Below are positions 8,985-17,039 of a stretch of 24,863 nt of DNA, piece by piece. The notes beneath the pieces were generated by a model, which saw nothing but the letters and a program-made list of their open reading frames with translations, was not told the origin of the DNA and searched no databases. This DNA is from a virus. How positions within the stretch are numbered: the first letter of the stretch is position 1; every line of letters starts with the position of its first letter. The stretch covers positions 1-24,863 of the IMG/VR virus record IMGVR_UViG_3300030099_002872; one strand, given 5' to 3'. The translations under genes and the position numbers were made by a program.

Positions 8985-9926
8985 TCACCTTCTTAGGTTT
9001 CTAGTTGTATTCCTTTCTTGAACGCCTTTTCGTAAAGAGATTATATCATCATAAGCAGATAGTTGATTATCAAATGAAGTCATAACAGGCGACATTCCCA
9101 TTGCTCTTTGATTCATACGAGATTGCGCCGCTTGATAATCTTGAGTTTGTTGCTCAGATTTTTTATTTGCCCTGCGCCTTGCTATGCCACCTGTGCTACC
9201 AAACTGTGAAGTTAAACCACCAGTTAGAAAATCTGCGGCCATTCCTAAGCCACTACGATTGCCAAAGTATGATTGTTTAGGGCCTCCTTTGCCTCGGTCT
9301 AATGTTTGCATATCTTGAGCAGCCCCATACTGTTGTGCCATAGTTTGCACTGATGGGTCTACGGCCATGTTGCCTCCTTGTGGCTGTTGTGGTTGTGGTT
9401 GTGGTTGTGGTTGTGGTTGGTTTTGTTGTGGTTGTTGTGGTTGGTTTTGTTGTGGTTGGTTTTCTTGTCCTTGCCCCCCCATAGCATTCAAATCCGGTGC
9501 AGGTGGAACTTGTTCTAAATTATCCATCAACGGTTGTTGTTGTTGTTGATTTAAGCCTTGAGAATCCATAAGTTTCTCCGTATCTCTTACGGCAGATTTC
9601 TCATTTTCTTTATCTAAACCACTTTTGTCTGGACCAAGAGCCTGAGTAGGTATGCCCCTTGCAGCCATATTCATTCTTTGGTCTGTCCTTGCAGCCTCTT
9701 GATTTTTTATTTTTGCAGCATCCATTTCTTGTTTTTGATATTTTTTTGGAGTTCCAGTTCTTGCTCTATCTATGGCTTGCCCAATAAAAGGAAGCCTAGC
9801 AGCACCTTTGCCACCTTCCGATTTTGGCCTCCCTCCTAATCTTGGCAGAACTCTTTTTTCTAAGAAATCTGCATCTTCATGTCCCAGTTCAACCAATCTT
9901 GCTCTTAAAACTAAATCATCATTCAT
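8985..9926 (-). CDS. Gln/Pro-repeat protein, unknown
   Basis: A 313-residue protein. The N-terminal 60 residues include a basic stretch and LPFIGQAIDRARTG. Residues about 130-190 are almost entirely Gln, Pro and Asn, encoded by a GGTTGT-type repeat. The C-terminal third is mixed, with basic clusters such as IARRRANKK. The start overlaps the upstream stop by eight bases. No catalytic motif, membrane segment or family is visible. The Gln/Pro region is probably an extended linker and may vary in length between relatives. Confidence 0.7.
   Translation of the reverse strand: MNDDLVLRARLVELGHEDADFLEKRVLPRLGGRPKSEGGKGAARLPFIGQAIDRARTGTPKKYQKQEMDAAKIKNQEAARTDQRMNMAARGIPTQALGPDKSGLDKENEKSAVRDTEKLMDSQGLNQQQQQPLMDNLEQVPPAPDLNAMGGQGQENQPQQNQPQQPQQNQPQPQPQPQPQQPQGGNMAVDPSVQTMAQQYGAAQDMQTLDRGKGGPKQSYFGNRSGLGMAADFLTGGLTSQFGSTGGIARRRANKKSEQQTQDYQAAQSRMNQRAMGMSPVMTSFDNQLSAYDDIISLRKGVQERNTTRNLRR
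9381..9471. repeat. GGTTGT-type tandem repeat coding Gln/Pro
   Basis: Short imperfect tandem repeats of GGTTGT, TTGTGG and GGTTTTGTTGT within the gene at 8985-9926; on the coding strand they give alternating Gln and Pro codons. Such tracts change length by slippage. The repeat keeps the reading frame here. Confidence 0.75.
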
Positions 9927-11778
9927 TAAACGCCACCTTCACTAATTGCACTTCTTTCTTTGTCAAGCCATGTGTCTTTGCTATGTTGTCCCAATCGCCT
10001 CTAGTGTGATATATACTCACTATATCGGAACTGGGTCTTTTGAGAGTTTTACCAATTTCATTAACATCATTAATTGAGTTGATAGAATAGTTTGATTTTT
10101 TGAAGTAAGTTATTTCTTGCTTGGCTATTTCAAGTTGAACATTTTCTAACATATTTTGAATCATTTCAACGTTGTTCATATCTTCGGATTTACGGAATGA
10201 TGGGAATAATTGTGCATACCCGTAACCAAGATTATACAACAAATTATCCAAGAATCCTCTCTCCTTAGTTGCAGACGGAGTTGGCTGACCGGCATAAGTG
10301 TTTAGCATCGGAGGGGGGGTTGCAGGGGGTTTTTGTGGTGTTGGGTTTGCACCCACAATTGCAGCATTTTGTCTTGGCGGTTCAGGGTCTGGTCTAATTA
10401 AAGCAGGTAGTTGTCTATCCATTACAGGAGGTATGTTTTGTGGTGGAGGCGAAGCGGGGGGAGGCATATCTACTGGAGGTTGTTCTGTATTTATTGGTTC
10501 AACCGGAGGTTGTTGTGGTGGTTCAGCACCAGTCGGCAAATCTGGTTGTGGGGGGGTTTCAGGCCCTCGAACTCCATAATCATAGCCCTCGCCACTTGGC
10601 AGTCTATATGCTTCACCAGCCCATTCGGGAGGCTTACCATCTAACATTTCTTGAGTTTGAACTGCTTGTAATAATTTATTTTTGGCCGTTCCTTGATATT
10701 TACCGGAATAAGCATCAGCATATACCTTTCTAGTTGTTTCCTCATCCCAACCATGATGTTGTTGCCATAGATTTATCATTTTATTACTAGGTTCTGGTGA
10801 ATGATATGCTTTGTTACCTTGGGTTCTAAATGTGGCATGTTCTCTTAACTCAGGGTGGATTAGATTAAGCAAGTTTTCATTACTCAAAGCACTTCTATTA
10901 TTCTCTTCAGTTTCCATCATAACTCTATTTTGTTGAATGTTTTGTGGTGAAAACTTACCTGCTTCTAATGGGGCGTGTGCTAAACCTCCAAACATTTCAA
11001 ATTCCGGCAAAGACTTAAGCCGTTGCATGGCGATTTCAACCAACTGTTCGGGAGGCACACCAGGATTCTCAAGTTTTACAGATTGAACCGCTAATCCAAA
11101 CTTACTTTTTAGTTTGTCATCTTTGAGATTTATTGTGTCAGCATGTAATATACGTGGAGATATGGTATCTCTTGCTACCCTTTTAGAATATGGATTTGTT
11201 TCTTTACGCATGGCAGTTAGACCTACATGATATGGTCTAGCATAAGATTCCGGTTTGCCTGTTAATTTGCTTACATATTGAGTGATGACTGCCCCTTGTG
11301 CGTTTTTTGTAGGTGTATTCCCTTTTTGTTTATACCCCAAAACCGGAGTTCTCCACGCTTGAGTAGCAACATAATTTCCTAAATCTAATTGAAATGCCGG
11401 AGGTAAAGTATCACCAGTCAATTGATTGGTTCTATTGATTGCCTCATTTATGATTGGTGCTTGAGAATTTATGGCTTTTAGAAACGCTTGTCGAAAATTT
11501 TGTTCTGCACCACTTCTACTAGCAGATCCAAAACCCATTTGTAACAATGCAATCTCTTCATCAGTTAATGTTCCATCATGAGCCTGTATAGCCATCTTTA
11601 TTGCATCGGCTTCAACGCCTGAAAACTCATTAGCGTTCAAATCGTGATGGTTATCCTGTAAGGCTGCCATTCCTTCTTCAACACTGTTTGCACCTAACAT
11701 GGCGTTGATGAAATCAAATATGTTAAAGATTCCGTAACCTTTGCGAATAAGATAATCATCAAGCAATATAAGAGGCAT
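9919..11778 (-). CDS. Large unknown protein with Pro-rich linker
   Basis: About 619 residues, not recognised. The N-terminal half (1-400) looks globular, with an alpha-helical start. It includes a segment near residues 70-85 (HDGTLTDEEI) that resembles the end of an EF-hand loop but lacks the first ligands. Residues about 410-520 are a Pro/Gln-rich linker; the last 100 residues are again globular and end in a likely helix-turn-helix-like stretch (IAKTHGLTKKEVQLV). I take the ATG at 11778, preceded by GTGAT five bases upstream; a GTG at 11787 overlapping the previous stop is the alternative. Size and position suggest a virion or head protein, unproven. Confidence 0.72.
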   Translation of the reverse strand: MPLILLDDYLIRKGYGIFNIFDFINAMLGANSVEEGMAALQDNHHDLNANEFSGVEADAIKMAIQAHDGTLTDEEIALLQMGFGSASRSGAEQNFRQAFLKAINSQAPIINEAINRTNQLTGDTLPPAFQLDLGNYVATQAWRTPVLGYKQKGNTPTKNAQGAVITQYVSKLTGKPESYARPYHVGLTAMRKETNPYSKRVARDTISPRILHADTINLKDDKLKSKFGLAVQSVKLENPGVPPEQLVEIAMQRLKSLPEFEMFGGLAHAPLEAGKFSPQNIQQNRVMMETEENNRSALSNENLLNLIHPELREHATFRTQGNKAYHSPEPSNKMINLWQQHHGWDEETTRKVYADAYSGKYQGTAKNKLLQAVQTQEMLDGKPPEWAGEAYRLPSGEGYDYGVRGPETPPQPDLPTGAEPPQQPPVEPINTEQPPVDMPPPASPPPQNIPPVMDRQLPALIRPDPEPPRQNAAIVGANPTPQKPPATPPPMLNTYAGQPTPSATKERGFLDNLLYNLGYGYAQLFPSFRKSEDMNNVEMIQNMLENVQLEIAKQEITYFKKSNYSINSINDVNEIGKTLKRPSSDIVSIYHTRGDWDNIAKTHGLTKKEVQLVKVAFNE

Positions 11779-11783
11779 TTCAA

Positions 11784-13037
11784 TCACTTTTTGCCTACTA
11801 GCCCCATTTCATTTGCCAAAGCCATATCTACAAAACGATATGCTTTTTCTTCCTCGTTTGTCTTTGTTGGCCCAGTAGGGGCTGAAGATTCATGACCGCT
11901 TACAGCAGAACCAACTTTGCCTTCTATCCCCAAATCTGGATTGGATTTTGTGAGTTTGTTTAATTTAGCAAGCAAAGATTCAATCTTACGCTTCATGTTC
12001 ATTAATTCGCTTCTAGTGATGTTAGGCTTCGCTTTGGCTATCAACGGGTCGTGAATGCCTAATGGGTCAATACCCCTACCAGTTGGTTTGAATGCAGAAG
12101 TAGATGTGCCACGTGCAACCATAGGTATTCTAGGCATCTTAGTGCTAGTCCCTTTTGTTCCGCCAATCGTGCCACCTAATTTACCAACGCCTCTTGTATC
12201 TGCGTGATGAGTTAATCCTCTCGGCAAAGGTCCTGCGGCTCTACGCATTCGCTCATACGCCTTTTTCCTCTCCCATGCTATCGGGTCACGCAATCGTAGA
12301 GGTATTTGCTCGCTTCTTGCAGAACCAACCCTTCTAATCGCATCACTATATTTGTTAGGATGAAACGCTTGAACTTTAGCCCCTCTATCTAATTGAATTT
12401 GGTCGCTTGCAGACTTTCTTTTAGTCCTCGATTTAATGTCACGGCCACCTACTGCGGTTTTGCTCTTTTTCTTACTACGCTTCTTTTTACGCTTTGATTT
12501 TGCTTTGGCCTTTCTTTCTTCTTCAGCATCCTCTTCATCTTCACTATATCTGCGGCCTTTGTATTTTCTACGAGCCTTTTCTATGTCTGCTTTACCAAGC
12601 ATAGCCGGAACTAATGTGTTACTCATTCCATATTTGACATTCGGGCCTTCGCTTCTTACTGAACCTGCATTCATGCCTTGAGAATAACCAACCCCTCTAC
12701 GGTTCAACTGCAACCCTACACCAGATTCTAACATTGATTGCTCTTGTTCCATTTGTGGAGAACGCCCTAAAACATCGTCTATTTTTGTCGGCCTTATGCT
12801 GACATGCGGTATTTTTGCTTGAAGTTCTGCTAACGCTCTCTCACGCCTTTTTTGTGGGTCTTGTTGATCCCTGCTTTGTGCATCTTCATTTGTTTCTCTA
12901 CCATGATGTGACAACCCATCCCTATCTTCATTTGGGTTAATGTCGTGGTCTAAGACTTCACGTGGATTAAAACCATGAGTCATCTCTTGAGTTCTTGGAG
13001 TCCAAAACAAAGAATCTCTAGGGTTACTAACTACCAT
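11784..13037 (-). CDS. Very basic protein, possible DNA-condensing virion protein
   Basis: A 417-residue protein, low in hydrophobic residues. Residues about 154-209 are a dense Lys/Arg tract interrupted only by a short acidic patch (SEDEEDAEEE) and resemble histone tails or protamine-like segments. The N-terminus carries FNPREV (residues 23-28), nearly the same as FNPREQ in the EF-hand protein at 1443-2300. A C-terminal helix lies near residues 343-365. The ATG at 13037 has a near-perfect AGGAGGTTGA eight bases upstream and overlaps the previous gene by 11 bases. Binding of viral DNA inside the head is inferred from charge; no family recognised. Confidence 0.75.
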   Translation of the reverse strand: MVVSNPRDSLFWTPRTQEMTHGFNPREVLDHDINPNEDRDGLSHHGRETNEDAQSRDQQDPQKRRERALAELQAKIPHVSIRPTKIDDVLGRSPQMEQEQSMLESGVGLQLNRRGVGYSQGMNAGSVRSEGPNVKYGMSNTLVPAMLGKADIEKARRKYKGRRYSEDEEDAEEERKAKAKSKRKKKRSKKKSKTAVGGRDIKSRTKRKSASDQIQLDRGAKVQAFHPNKYSDAIRRVGSARSEQIPLRLRDPIAWERKKAYERMRRAAGPLPRGLTHHADTRGVGKLGGTIGGTKGTSTKMPRIPMVARGTSTSAFKPTGRGIDPLGIHDPLIAKAKPNITRSELMNMKRKIESLLAKLNKLTKSNPDLGIEGKVGSAVSGHESSAPTGPTKTNEEEKAYRFVDMALANEMGLVGKK

Positions 13038-13482
13038 CTTTCAACCTCCTTCTAATATCACGATACATTATATCCACTTGGTTCGGCAAGGTCATATACC
13101 ATTGCGCTAGAGATGGAACTCTAGCATAAGATTTTGCCATCGGTAGCATCTTTTGTTTGAGATTTGTGATGATTTGCGTTCCGTCGAGCAAAGAAATACA
13201 CTCGGCATCTTTGTTTTGTTTTAGCACTTTTAAGTCATCAATCAACAATCTAACCACAATCAATGCCCCATATATGTCTCCAACTATTTCATCAGGATAT
13301 TCGCCTAAACTTTCTTTTATCGCATCAGCCCATCTTTCGACAACCACATCGATTACATTAGTATATTTCAGTAACATTTCAACAGTCCATTGGTTATGTG
13401 TTAAGTCGTTAGTGAGAATTTTTGTATAATCCTCTACATCTCTACACATAAGATGATAAACAGTTTTATGATTTTTCTTCAT
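13027..13482 (-). CDS. All-helical protein, unknown
   Basis: A 151-residue protein that reads as a bundle of helices throughout, with no Cys pairs, signal or membrane segment. Its ATG overlaps the upstream stop as ATGA, so it is likely translated together with the small-terminase-like protein. No family recognised. Pairing with a terminase-like gene suggests a packaging or assembly role. Confidence 0.72.
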   Translation of the reverse strand: MKKNHKTVYHLMCRDVEDYTKILTNDLTHNQWTVEMLLKYTNVIDVVVERWADAIKESLGEYPDEIVGDIYGALIVVRLLIDDLKVLKQNKDAECISLLDGTQIITNLKQKMLPMAKSYARVPSLAQWYMTLPNQVDIMYRDIRRRLKDGS

Positions 13483-14201
13483 TCAGTCATCACCCCTGCT
13501 GCTACTAATCTTTTCTTCAACTCTACCCACTCTTGAGGCGACTTTTCTACAAAATACTGTTGCATTACAGTCATGATAGAAACACTTTGCCTATCTTCTA
13601 TTGTTTCGGCCTTTTCCATCCATTTGGCTAATTCTACTAATGTATCTCTAACTTCCCTATGAACTTTCAAAGCAGTCTCTACATCACGCATCTCTACCAT
13701 TTCATCTTCATCATCAAATTGATTCTCAACATGGTCTAGGACTCTTCCCAACAATTTATCCAACCTATTCATGTTTTTTTCGACTCTACCTAATGATTCC
13801 GTTACAGTTTTCATAGTATTTGGTAAAACTTCTATGCTGACGTGTTGTTGTATGATTGGTTTGGTATGTTTTTCCATGTGCGTAGAAACCATACTACTTG
13901 CTATACCTAGTTCTACCGCAAAGTCGTCTATACTTGCCATACCTTCTAGTATGGCTTTTTCTATATCAGCACGATTAGGATCTGTGCAAATAGGACATTG
14001 ACTGTTACTATTGTTGTAGTATTCACCGGAATGCCGCCTCATGTGCCGATGAGATGTTCCTTCCGGCCATTGATAACGCTTATCGCAATCTTGAACATCT
14101 AATACCCCAGTAAGTATTTCTTGTTCAATTATATCCCTTTCGGGATGTTGGCAGAACGGGCAATTTTTACGGGTTTGCCTACCTGCCATAAATTGACCCA
14201 T
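13479..14201 (-). CDS. Small-terminase-like protein with two CxxC...H fingers
   Basis: About 240 residues. It has two tandem copies of a module read as CPxCxxPxRxxIExxIxxG, then a helix-turn-helix-like stretch, then HxxxH. Copy 1 has Cys at residues 14 and 17 and His around 51-57; copy 2 has Cys at 69 and 72 and His at 108 and 112, numbered from the ATG at 14201. The second copy contains a clear helix-turn-helix (DDFAVELGIASSMVSTHMEKH). A single copy of this module is common in small terminase or terminase-associated DNA-binding proteins. The remaining 125 residues are helical and acidic and may oligomerise. Starts at 14228 (GTG), 14201 and 14189 are all possible; 14201 is the first ATG and lies just after the previous stop. 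It could alternatively be a regulator. Confidence 0.72.
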   Translation of the reverse strand: MGQFMAGRQTRKNCPFCQHPERDIIEQEILTGVLDVQDCDKRYQWPEGTSHRHMRRHSGEYYNNSNSQCPICTDPNRADIEKAILEGMASIDDFAVELGIASSMVSTHMEKHTKPIIQQHVSIEVLPNTMKTVTESLGRVEKNMNRLDKLLGRVLDHVENQFDDEDEMVEMRDVETALKVHREVRDTLVELAKWMEKAETIEDRQSVSIMTVMQQYFVEKSPQEWVELKKRLVAAGVMTE

Positions 14202-14211
14202 GCCTTTTGCC

Positions 14212-14478
14212 TTAATTTGTCTTTTCACTTAACTTGTGGTGATGACAACGGTTATTGTAATTTGGATTACCTTTTCGAGCGCATGGCTTACCACTTTTTG
14301 TTATGACTCCACAAAGATCGGATTCTTCATTCTTTTTTAATTTTTTTTTGACTAAAAGTTTGACATCTTCAAAATCAAAATCTCCATCTCCGTCTTGGTC
14401 GAACCTAGTCAGTAATGGACTGTAAGGTATAGGGTTAAAACGCCTCCCTTCCCAAGAGGCACTACCGAAAGGAAGCAA
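14212..14478 (-). CDS. EF-hand plus C-terminal zinc-binding motif
   Basis: An 88-residue protein with two parts. Residues 27-38 form an EF-hand calcium loop (D27, D29, D31, G32, F34 and D38). Residues 56-79 give C-G-x-x-T-x-x-G-x-x-C followed by R-C-x-x-H, the arrangement of the small phage zinc-motif family known as DUF5763. No ATG exists in frame; translation probably begins at the TTG at 14478, inside the end of the preceding gene, so the start is uncertain. FNP occurs at residues 14-16, as in other proteins of this operon. Calcium and zinc binding are inferred from the motifs; the role is unknown. Confidence 0.72.
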   Translation of the reverse strand: MLPFGSASWEGRRFNPIPYSPLLTRFDQDGDGDFDFEDVKLLVKKKLKKNEESDLCGVITKSGKPCARKGNPNYNNRCHHHKLSEKTN

Positions 14479-14704
14479 ACTGTCTTACTGCTATTCCAAA
14501 TGTAAAGAATAGTCCAAACACACTAAACATTACTTGAGTCGAACTCAAGGATGAACCTCTCCATATCAACATTACAAACATAGCAAGCATGAATGATATG
14601 ATGAATATCATTGTTGCACTTTCTACTAACATTTTGTTAGGACTCATAAATTGAACAGTGGTATCATAGATATTTGGTTGGTAATTTTCCTCTTTTTTCG
14701 TCAT
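14462..14704 (-). CDS. Two-helix membrane protein
   Basis: An 80-residue protein with a polar N-terminus and two hydrophobic segments at about residues 27-48 and 55-73, joined by a short Gly/Ser loop. It ends in a small basic tail. The ATG overlaps the upstream stop as ATGA. Size and topology would suit a holin, but many small viral membrane proteins look alike. Archaeal lysis systems are poorly known, and it could instead be a virion membrane protein. Confidence 0.72.
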   Translation of the reverse strand: MTKKEENYQPNIYDTTVQFMSPNKMLVESATMIFIISFMLAMFVMLIWRGSSLSSTQVMFSVFGLFFTFGIAVRQFASFR

Positions 14705-15294
14705 AGTAATGCCGCCCCGCCCATTTTAGCCATATTTCCCATTCCGCCTTGTTGTTGCACTTGTTGGCCTAATAGACCACCAACTAGATTTCCAAAGAAA
14801 CCACTTGGTTCTTGGTTAGCCATATAACCCATTTTGTGCGCTTGAAGGAACATTTGCCTTTGTTGTTGATTAGATGCTAAGTGATTTTGTGCTGCTGAAG
14901 TAAGTCTTGTGAGTGTAAGACTAAGGTTTTCTGGTGAAAGAGTAGCCATTGAAGCGGGTAAAGAGGCTGCTTCTAGTGTGATTTTATTATCATCTCCTTG
15001 AACAAAGGTGACATTAGAAAAGAAATCTTTTAGAGAAAGCCTTACTATTTCGCTAATCAAGTCCATCAGCAACGGTAAATTGTTACCAACTATAAACTGA
15101 GATACTGGGTCATTTAATTCAAGTAGTCTCGCAGTAGCAGTAACAGGGTCGTTTGCTAACTGTTGCATCATTGGATTTTGTGCAGCCATGCCATACATAT
15201 CTGCATTTTGCATACCTCCAATATTTTGTTGTTGCATATTATTTGCTGCACCAAATGTATTTGTTGTTGTATCATTTTTACTAAACCAACCCAT
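14701..15294 (-). CDS. Gln/Met/Gly-rich protein, unknown
   Basis: A 197-residue protein with a low-complexity N-terminus (residues 8-50, Asn/Gln/Met/Gly), a globular helix-strand-helix core (52-145) and a Gly/Gln-rich C-terminus that is moderately hydrophobic (FGNLVGGLLGQQ). The ATG at 15294 is preceded by GGAGTGAT six bases upstream, and the gene overlaps the next by four bases. No family recognised. A minor virion protein is the likeliest guess. Confidence 0.7.
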   Translation of the reverse strand: MGWFSKNDTTTNTFGAANNMQQQNIGGMQNADMYGMAAQNPMMQQLANDPVTATARLLELNDPVSQFIVGNNLPLLMDLISEIVRLSLKDFFSNVTFVQGDDNKITLEAASLPASMATLSPENLSLTLTRLTSAAQNHLASNQQQRQMFLQAHKMGYMANQEPSGFFGNLVGGLLGQQVQQQGGMGNMAKMGGAALL

Positions 15295-15300
15295 ATTATA

Positions 15301-16269
15301 TCACTCCGTTACTTGTTGTTCTACCGCCGTATTTGTTATAGCATTATTCATGGCACTTTGCATATTAGCACCAGTTCCCATTGCATTTCTTTGAGCCATC
15401 AAAGATTCTGCTTGAATTGCTCGCAAATCAAATGTCACTTGAACAATATCCACTACTCCTGATACCGGATTAGGTAATTGGGTCAAAGTTACACCCTTGC
15501 TATACTGTGCGTCTTGATGAATCATACCAAAGAATTGCTCGTATTTCATTAGTGATTCTGGTGTGCTTCTATTCTTTACTTTATTTGAACCACCCATAAG
15601 AGTCTTTACACCAGGTATTTTTGTAAATTTAGTGCCTTTTGAAGTTGCTCTAAAACCATCCTCTTCCATCTCATGTTCTTGAACCAGTGACTTCAATGTA
15701 TGATATATATGCAGATGAGCCGGACATAATGTGCTATTCATTTCATCTCCATGATCGCCATGTGTTCGAGCCAACGGCTTTCTTGCATTCCCCGTATCTT
15801 CATCAAACCAATAAAGGTCTGCCAATGAAAGTCCTGTTTTTTCATCTACTATGTGAGCATAAGCGTTGTCGCCTTCTAAAAATCTCCTTACATCTACACC
15901 ACAACATGCACATTCATGTGCGGCATTGTAGCGATAAACTTTGAACAAACCTAGATTATAATTAGGTGGCCTTAGTGCTTTTCTAAGCATTTTGATATTC
16001 TTTTTTCTTGCTTTTCTTGGATTTTTAGGATTTGATTTTAATTGAACCTCTACTGTTGGTATCAACTGTTCTTCACCTATGTCACCTGTCGAACCAGCAC
16101 TTGCCATTTCAGCCCTTTGTTGAGATTTCAATAACTCATAACCTATTCCAGTTTGTGCAGACATAAGACGCAATTGCTCATCATCCAAGCCTCGTAGTGT
16201 AATTCCAGAATTTGTAAAGACATTAAGGGGGTTGAACCCGCCTAGATTATACGCCATTAGCCCTGCCAT
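15301..16269 (-). CDS. Cys/His-rich protein of putative virion module
   Basis: About 322 residues. The N-terminus is hydrophobic and short (MAGLMAYNLGGFNPLNVF). A central region contains CACC (near residue 120-123) and, some 55 residues on, CPAHLHIYH, which together could hold one zinc ion in an HNH-like or zinc-knuckle arrangement. A basic stretch (residues 78-100) precedes it. I choose the ATG at 16269 over the one at 16281. The region around it is almost identical to the start of the regulator gene at 17876, and a TTAAAAAA box lies about 25 bases upstream, as for a leaderless transcript. No family recognised. Confidence 0.72.
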   Translation of the reverse strand: MAGLMAYNLGGFNPLNVFTNSGITLRGLDDEQLRLMSAQTGIGYELLKSQQRAEMASAGSTGDIGEEQLIPTVEVQLKSNPKNPRKARKKNIKMLRKALRPPNYNLGLFKVYRYNAAHECACCGVDVRRFLEGDNAYAHIVDEKTGLSLADLYWFDEDTGNARKPLARTHGDHGDEMNSTLCPAHLHIYHTLKSLVQEHEMEEDGFRATSKGTKFTKIPGVKTLMGGSNKVKNRSTPESLMKYEQFFGMIHQDAQYSKGVTLTQLPNPVSGVVDIVQVTFDLRAIQAESLMAQRNAMGTGANMQSAMNNAITNTAVEQQVTE

Positions 16270-16277
16270 GACTGACA
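16254..16277 (-). repeat. 24-base start-region repeat, copy 1
   Basis: Matches 17861-17884 at 21 of 24 positions and in both places spans the start codon (AGTCATGGCAGGG in the centre). It is a possible operator or leaderless translation signal shared by two promoters. Confidence 0.55.
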
Positions 16278-16289
16278 ACATGATAAAGG

Positions 16290-16297
16290 TTTTTTAA
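16290..16297 (-). promoter_or_regulatory. TATA-like box upstream of 16269 gene
   Basis: On the minus strand reads TTAAAAAA, centred about 25 bases before the ATG at 16269, the spacing expected for an archaeal leaderless promoter. It lies in the 28-base gap after the GTPase gene, so it would be an internal promoter. No clear ribosome binding site precedes the ATG, which agrees with this. Confidence 0.4.
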
Positions 16298-17029
16298 CTA
16301 AAGTGAGTCTAATAATTCAATCAATCCCTTTTCTACGTTAATTCCATGCTGAGATGACATTGCCATGATTTCAGCCCTGTAACCTGCTTTTCTCAACCGT
16401 TTCAAAGATTCTCTAAAAGGTCTAACAATAGGATGCTCTTTTTGTATTCCCATTTTCCATAGGTAAGCCGCCCTTTCATCCCACCATAAGTCCATTTTAT
16501 TTATCATTAGACAAAACAGTTTAGGCCGATACTTTTTTACTCGTTTCTTGGCTTTTCGAGATATATTCTTTGATACATCTTTTTTCACTATGTTATCCAC
16601 TAGATAAGTCAAACCGGCTACCGCATCACTAACAAACTGAGGGGATGTCAATGCTCTATGATCTATCATGTAAATTACTAACTCTACATTTCTTGAGAAC
16701 ATATCATCAACCCAAAGGTTACGGAACATAGCATCACCCCCTATGTCTGTGGTTGTAACTGGTTTTTTGACTTTGATTAATCTAATTTGTTTTCTAGTTT
16801 CTTTGACTTTACGATAACCCGTTGCAGTATTAGACTTTGGATGTGCAGTTCTCAGGCTAAATGGTATAGGGTCTATATCCCCAGGAACTGTAAGATACTG
16901 GTCTAATGTAGTCTTACCAACCATAGACGGGCCATAAATACCTATTCTAAATGGCCTCAAAATCCTATAAAAACCATAGATGGCTGAAGCAGATGCCATT
17001 ACCATGTGTCCGGCGATTAACGCAGACAC
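16298..17029 (-). CDS. Membrane-anchored small GTPase-like protein
   Basis: About 243 residues. The first 25 form one hydrophobic segment. A complete G domain follows: G1 GPSMVGKTT (Walker A), G3 D-I-G-G in TTDIGGDAMF, G4 N-K-M-D, and a G5-like SSQHGINVEKGL near the C-terminus. This layout is that of Arf/Ras-superfamily GTPases. I prefer the GTG at 17029, preceded by AGGTGG and just downstream of the previous stop; an ATG at 17077 would overlap that gene by 38 bases, and an ATG at 17005 would shorten the membrane segment. It lies in an operon with three small membrane proteins, so a role in assembling or remodelling a membrane-bound complex is plausible. GTP binding is well supported; its partner is unknown. 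Confidence 0.85.
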   Translation of the reverse strand: MSALIAGHMVMASASAIYGFYRILRPFRIGIYGPSMVGKTTLDQYLTVPGDIDPIPFSLRTAHPKSNTATGYRKVKETRKQIRLIKVKKPVTTTDIGGDAMFRNLWVDDMFSRNVELVIYMIDHRALTSPQFVSDAVAGLTYLVDNIVKKDVSKNISRKAKKRVKKYRPKLFCLMINKMDLWWDERAAYLWKMGIQKEHPIVRPFRESLKRLRKAGYRAEIMAMSSQHGINVEKGLIELLDSL

Positions 17030-17039
17030 AAACTCCCAC

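Noticed and set aside
9367-9549. Plus-strand Cys/Gly/Trp-rich open frame
   Set aside because: It is the antisense of the Gln/Pro repeat in the real minus-strand gene and has no promoter or ribosome binding site.
10298-10733. Overlapping plus-strand open frames rich in Gly or Trp
   Set aside because: They mirror the Pro-rich linker of the gene at 9919-11778 on the other strand.
11540-11600. EF-hand in the large protein at 9919-11778 (HDGTLTDEEI)
   Set aside because: The first calcium ligands of the loop are missing.
12912-12945. EF-hand-like acidic stretch in the basic protein (HDINPNEDRDG)
   Set aside because: The 12-residue ligand spacing fails and the position-12 acid is missing.
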